From Actinomycetes bacterium (GTDB lineage Bacteria > Actinomycetota > Acidimicrobiia > Acidimicrobiales > Poriferisodalaceae), in assembly GCA_024228575.1 (NCBI GenBank), contig JAAETH010000054.1, forward strand, positions 1 through 64,000: a stretch of DNA of 64,000 nucleotides. The letters run 5' to 3'. Shown in pieces: positions 61,678-64,000 of the stretch. The notes beneath the pieces are model-generated. The model worked only from the letters and a program-made list of their open reading frames with translations. It was not told the DNA's origin and did no database searches. Numbering within the stretch: the stretch's first letter is position 1; the number at the start of each line of letters is the position of its first letter. Position numbers and translations under genes: made by a program.

Positions 61678-63314
61678 CACACGATGGCTTTCTCTACATA
61701 GGTTCCGAAAACCTGCTCCATGGCCATGGCGACTTCTTCGAGGGTGGCGTAGGTACGCACGGCCTCGATGATCGGAGGCATGAGGTTGGTGTTCGTGTCG
61801 GTGGCAGCGGCGGTGAGGGAGGCGAGCGATTCGTCGACCGCAACCTGGTTGCGCTCGCGTTTGACGGTGTCGAGGCGCTTGCGTTGATAGTCCTCGGTCG
61901 CCTGGTCGATGCGCAGCAGGTTGGCCTCGCCGTCGTCTCCGTCGGTGAAGCCGTTGACACCGACGATGATGCGGCGCCCTGCGTTCACCTCGCGTTCGAA
62001 GCGGTAGGCGGAGTCGGCGATCTCGCCGACGAAGTAGCCGTTCTCGATGCCCGCGTAGACACCCTCGAGGATCGAACCATTGCCCATGTCGTCGAGTTTG
62101 GCGAAGACGTCCTCGGCTTGACGTTCCATCTCGTCGGTCATCCACTCGATGAACGGCGCACCGCCGAGTGGGTCCGCTACGTTGACGACCCCGGTCTCGT
62201 GGGCGACGATCTGCTGGGTGCGCAGGGCGATACGGGCCGCCTTGTCCGACGGCAGGGCCAGGGCTTCGTCGTAGCTGTCGGTGTGGAGGCTCTGGGTTCC
62301 GCCGAGGGCACCCGCCAGAGCCTGGATGGCCACCCGGGCGATGTTGATCTCGGGCTGTTGGGCGGTGAGCGATACTCCGGCGGTCTGGGTGTGGAAGCGG
62401 CACAACATGGCCCGCTCGTCGGTGGCGCCGTAGCGCTCCTTCATCCAGCGGGCCCAGATGCGGCGAGCGGCGCGGAACTTGCCGATCTCCTCGAAGAAGT
62501 CGCTGTGGCTGTTGAAGAAGAACGACAGACGTTTGCCGAATGTGTCGACGTCCTCGCCGGCTGCGAGTGCTGCCTCGACATAGGCGAACCCGTTGGCGAG
62601 GGTGAACGCGAGCTCTTCTGCGGCCGTGGCCCCGGCCTCTCTGATGTGGTAGCCCGAGATCGACACCGGGTTCCATCTGGGCATCTCGGCGGTGGTGAAA
62701 CGCACCATGTCGGTCACGATGCGCATCGATGGTCGCGGCGGGTAGATGTACTCCTTTTGAGCCTGGTACTCCTTCAGGATGTCGTTCTGGATGGTGCCGC
62801 CGAGCTGAGAGCGTGCGACCCCGTTCTTCTCGGCGACCGACAGGTACATCGCCAGGGCCGTGGCTGCGGGACCATTGATCGTCATCGAGGTCGAGACGCC
62901 GGCGAGATCGATATCGGCGAAGAGGTCCTCCATGTCGGACAGGGTGTCGATGGCCACTCCGGCTCGGCCGACCTCACCCAACGACCAAGGGCTGTCGGAG
63001 TCGCGTCCCATCAGGGTCGGCATGTCGAAGGCGGTCGACAATCCGGTTCCGCCGGCCCCAAGCAGTTCCTTGAACCGGCCGTTGGTGTCTTCGGCGGTGC
63101 CGAACCCGGCGAACATGCGCATGGTCCATAGGCGCGATCGGTACATCGAGGCGTGGATGCCCCGCGTGAAGGGGTACTCGCCGGGATAGGGGCCATCGCC
63201 GTACACGGCGTCGACGGGCACCCCCGACATCGTTTCGAACGGTACGTCCCGCAGCTTCGAGGCGTCGTAGGCGGCCTGCCACCGTTGTTGTGGGTCGTCG
63301 TTGGCGTCTGACAC
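61677..63314 (-). CDS. Adenosylcobalamin acyl-CoA mutase large subunit, isobutyryl-CoA mutase-like
   Basis: 545-aa TIM-barrel subunit of the methylmalonyl-CoA mutase family, lacking the fused B12 domain. Aligned by eye with the well-studied methylmalonyl-CoA mutase at a constant offset of 21, Phe68 takes the place of Tyr89 and Gln186 that of Arg207, while His223 equals His244. Phe plus Gln is the pair reported for isobutyryl-CoA mutase; the Ala in LSTAFDMPT argues against 2-hydroxyisobutyryl-CoA mutase. It probably isomerises isobutyryl-CoA and butyryl-CoA, or a similar monoacyl pair. GTG 63314 has GGAGG about 9 nt upstream. It is first in a coupled operon. Confidence 0.85.
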   Translation of the reverse strand: MSDANDDPQQRWQAAYDASKLRDVPFETMSGVPVDAVYGDGPYPGEYPFTRGIHASMYRSRLWTMRMFAGFGTAEDTNGRFKELLGAGGTGLSTAFDMPTLMGRDSDSPWSLGEVGRAGVAIDTLSDMEDLFADIDLAGVSTSMTINGPAATALAMYLSVAEKNGVARSQLGGTIQNDILKEYQAQKEYIYPPRPSMRIVTDMVRFTTAEMPRWNPVSISGYHIREAGATAAEELAFTLANGFAYVEAALAAGEDVDTFGKRLSFFFNSHSDFFEEIGKFRAARRIWARWMKERYGATDERAMLCRFHTQTAGVSLTAQQPEINIARVAIQALAGALGGTQSLHTDSYDEALALPSDKAARIALRTQQIVAHETGVVNVADPLGGAPFIEWMTDEMERQAEDVFAKLDDMGNGSILEGVYAGIENGYFVGEIADSAYRFEREVNAGRRIIVGVNGFTDGDDGEANLLRIDQATEDYQRKRLDTVKRERNQVAVDESLASLTAAATDTNTNLMPPIIEAVRTYATLEEVAMAMEQVFGTYVEKAIV

Positions 63315-63337
63315 TGGTTCGACCTCCGAGCGAGAGA

Positions 63338-63359
63338 TTTACTTTGACGTTAAAGTAAA
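63338..63359. promoter_or_regulatory. Palindromic operator between marR and the mutase operon
   Basis: Arms TTTACTTT (63338-63345) and AAAGTAAA (63352-63359) flank the 6-bp centre GACGTT. It is a near-perfect AT-rich palindrome in the 49-bp divergent gap, just 4 bp before the MarR-type start and 23 bp before the mutase GTG. It fits autoregulation and repression of the mutase operon by the MarR protein. Confidence 0.7.
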
Positions 63360-63363
63360 TGCG

Positions 63364-63864
63364 ATGAGTAGGAGTGTAGCCCACGATCCCGTCGCCATGG
63401 CGGTGGGAAACTGGCGGAGGTCCGAGTGGAACGCCGTCGATGCGATGGCCGCGGCGACCTCGATCACCCGGGTTCACCAGGTCATGACGGCACGAATAGA
63501 TGCAGCCCTGAAACCGCTCGGACTCAACTTCAGCCGCTTCGAAGTTCTGGCGCTGCTGAGCTTCAGTCGCGAGGGGCAGTTGCCCATGGGAAAGATCGGC
63601 GACCGGTTGCAGGTCAACGCTGCCTCGGTCACCAACACCATCGGCCGCCTCGAGGCCGATGGCCTGGTCGAGCGGGTGGCACACCCGACCGACGGCAGGG
63701 CAACACTTGCCCGCATCCGGTCCGCTGGCCGCCGGGCAGCGAAGATCGGGGCTGCTGCGTTGGCCGACATCGGATTTGGTCTAGAGGGTCTCGACCCGGT
63801 CGACATGGGGAGTGTCACCGAAGCGTTCGTCGGGTACCGCCAACACAACGGCGACTTCGATTGA
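63364..63864 (+). CDS. MarR-family transcriptional regulator
   Basis: 166-aa MarR-type winged-helix protein. It has an N-terminal dimer helix, then LGLNFSRFEVLALLSF, GKIGDRLQVNAASVTNTIGRLEADGLVER (recognition helix) and wing HPTDGRATLARI, with a C-terminal dimer helix. It typically represses by binding a palindrome and is released by a small ligand such as an acyl-CoA. ATG 63364 is 4 bp after the palindrome at 63338-63359 and divergent from the mutase operon. Ligand unknown; an acyl-CoA of the mutase pathway is a guess. Confidence 0.88.
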   Translation: MSRSVAHDPVAMAVGNWRRSEWNAVDAMAAATSITRVHQVMTARIDAALKPLGLNFSRFEVLALLSFSREGQLPMGKIGDRLQVNAASVTNTIGRLEADGLVERVAHPTDGRATLARIRSAGRRAAKIGAAALADIGFGLEGLDPVDMGSVTEAFVGYRQHNGDFD

Positions 63865-63943
63865 GCTCGTGCCCCAGATGACCTGTGCTCGAACCGGACA
63901 GATCGATGTTCGCAACGCAGACCCAGCGCAATCAGGGGAGACT

Positions 63944-64000
63944 ATGAGCGAGGGGAGCGGCGCAAGGCCATCCGCGCCGTCGGACCGGTGCTCTACGAGG
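63944..64000 (+). CDS. Partial gene at the right edge
   Basis: ATG 63944 is preceded by AGGGGAG at 3 nt spacing and opens a frame of 19 codons (MSEGSGARPSAPS..) running to the window edge. The spacing is short and the sequence is too brief to identify the product. The 79 nt between the MarR gene and this ATG show no other feature. Confidence 0.35.
   Translation, partial: MSEGSGARPSAPSDRCSTR

Overview
The window is high-GC DNA with dense, short-gap gene packing, frequent 4-bp start/stop overlaps and common GTG/TTG starts. Gene content includes a form II CoxSLM set, an EF-G-like GTPase of the EF-G2 type, an adenosylcobalamin acyl-CoA mutase with MeaB, a BTAD regulator, an AbiEi/DUF559 protein and a repeat-bearing M15 peptidase. 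Together these suggest a chromosomal segment from an actinomycete, plausibly a free-living aerobic member of Acidimicrobiia (Ilumatobacter-like). The taxonomic placement is inference; no rRNA or tRNA gene is visible.

Region by region. 0-1 kb: a frameshifted IS982-type transposase. 1-6 kb: acyl-CoA dehydrogenase, TypA/BipA, DUF885 hydrolase. 6-15 kb: a 1015-aa ATPase-BTAD regulator, a GerMN lipoprotein, a coupled deoD - Na+/H+ antiporter - UspA operon, an NTF2-like protein, a HAD phosphatase and a methyltransferase. 15-21 kb: coxSLM-type molybdenum hydroxylase and EF-G2. 21-24 kb: an eroded chemotaxis-like locus (two lone CheY receivers, a CheR/MCP-like remnant, a CheX-like phosphatase) closed by a strong terminator. 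24-28 kb: an ABC-2 exporter whose ATPase and permeases converge, then a VOC protein. 28-35 kb: a minus-strand polysaccharide cluster (GH113-like lipoprotein, a 54-aa membrane ORF, processive GT2, DUF2334, wecB, DUF2334), the last five overlapping at every junction. 35-41 kb: a PfkB kinase, divergent from a molybdopterin oxidoreductase with a fused FeS/NrfD subunit. 41-45 kb: metallophosphatase, histidine phosphatase, M15 peptidase, CHAD protein. 45-48.4 kb: AmmeMemoRadiSam (rSAM, MEMO, AMMECR1) plus UspA. 48-58 kb: SDR, diguanylate cyclase, hydrolases, enolase-superfamily dehydratase, YhhN, crotonase, 3-hydroxyisobutyrate dehydrogenase-like enzyme, YbaK. 57.5-60.3 kb: an ECF sigma factor coupled to a membrane protein with acidic repeats, then a DUF559 nuclease-like gene. 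60-64 kb: a B12-dependent acyl-CoA mutase operon (large subunit, B12 subunit, MeaB) divergent from a MarR regulator across a near-perfect operator.

The most notable items are as follows. (i) A 48-bp palindromic element occurs three times; two copies bracket the AbiEi/DUF559 gene, and one of these supplies its stop codon. (ii) The polysaccharide operon looks functionally analogous to Pga/Pel systems but is built from different families. (iii) The mutase annotated by similarity as methylmalonyl-CoA mutase carries the Phe/Gln pair characteristic of isobutyryl-CoA mutase. (iv) The chemotaxis-like locus is decaying. Several enzymes (SDR, crotonase, metallophosphatase) lack canonical catalytic residues. 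All calls come from reading the sequence and recalled family knowledge; no database search was run.
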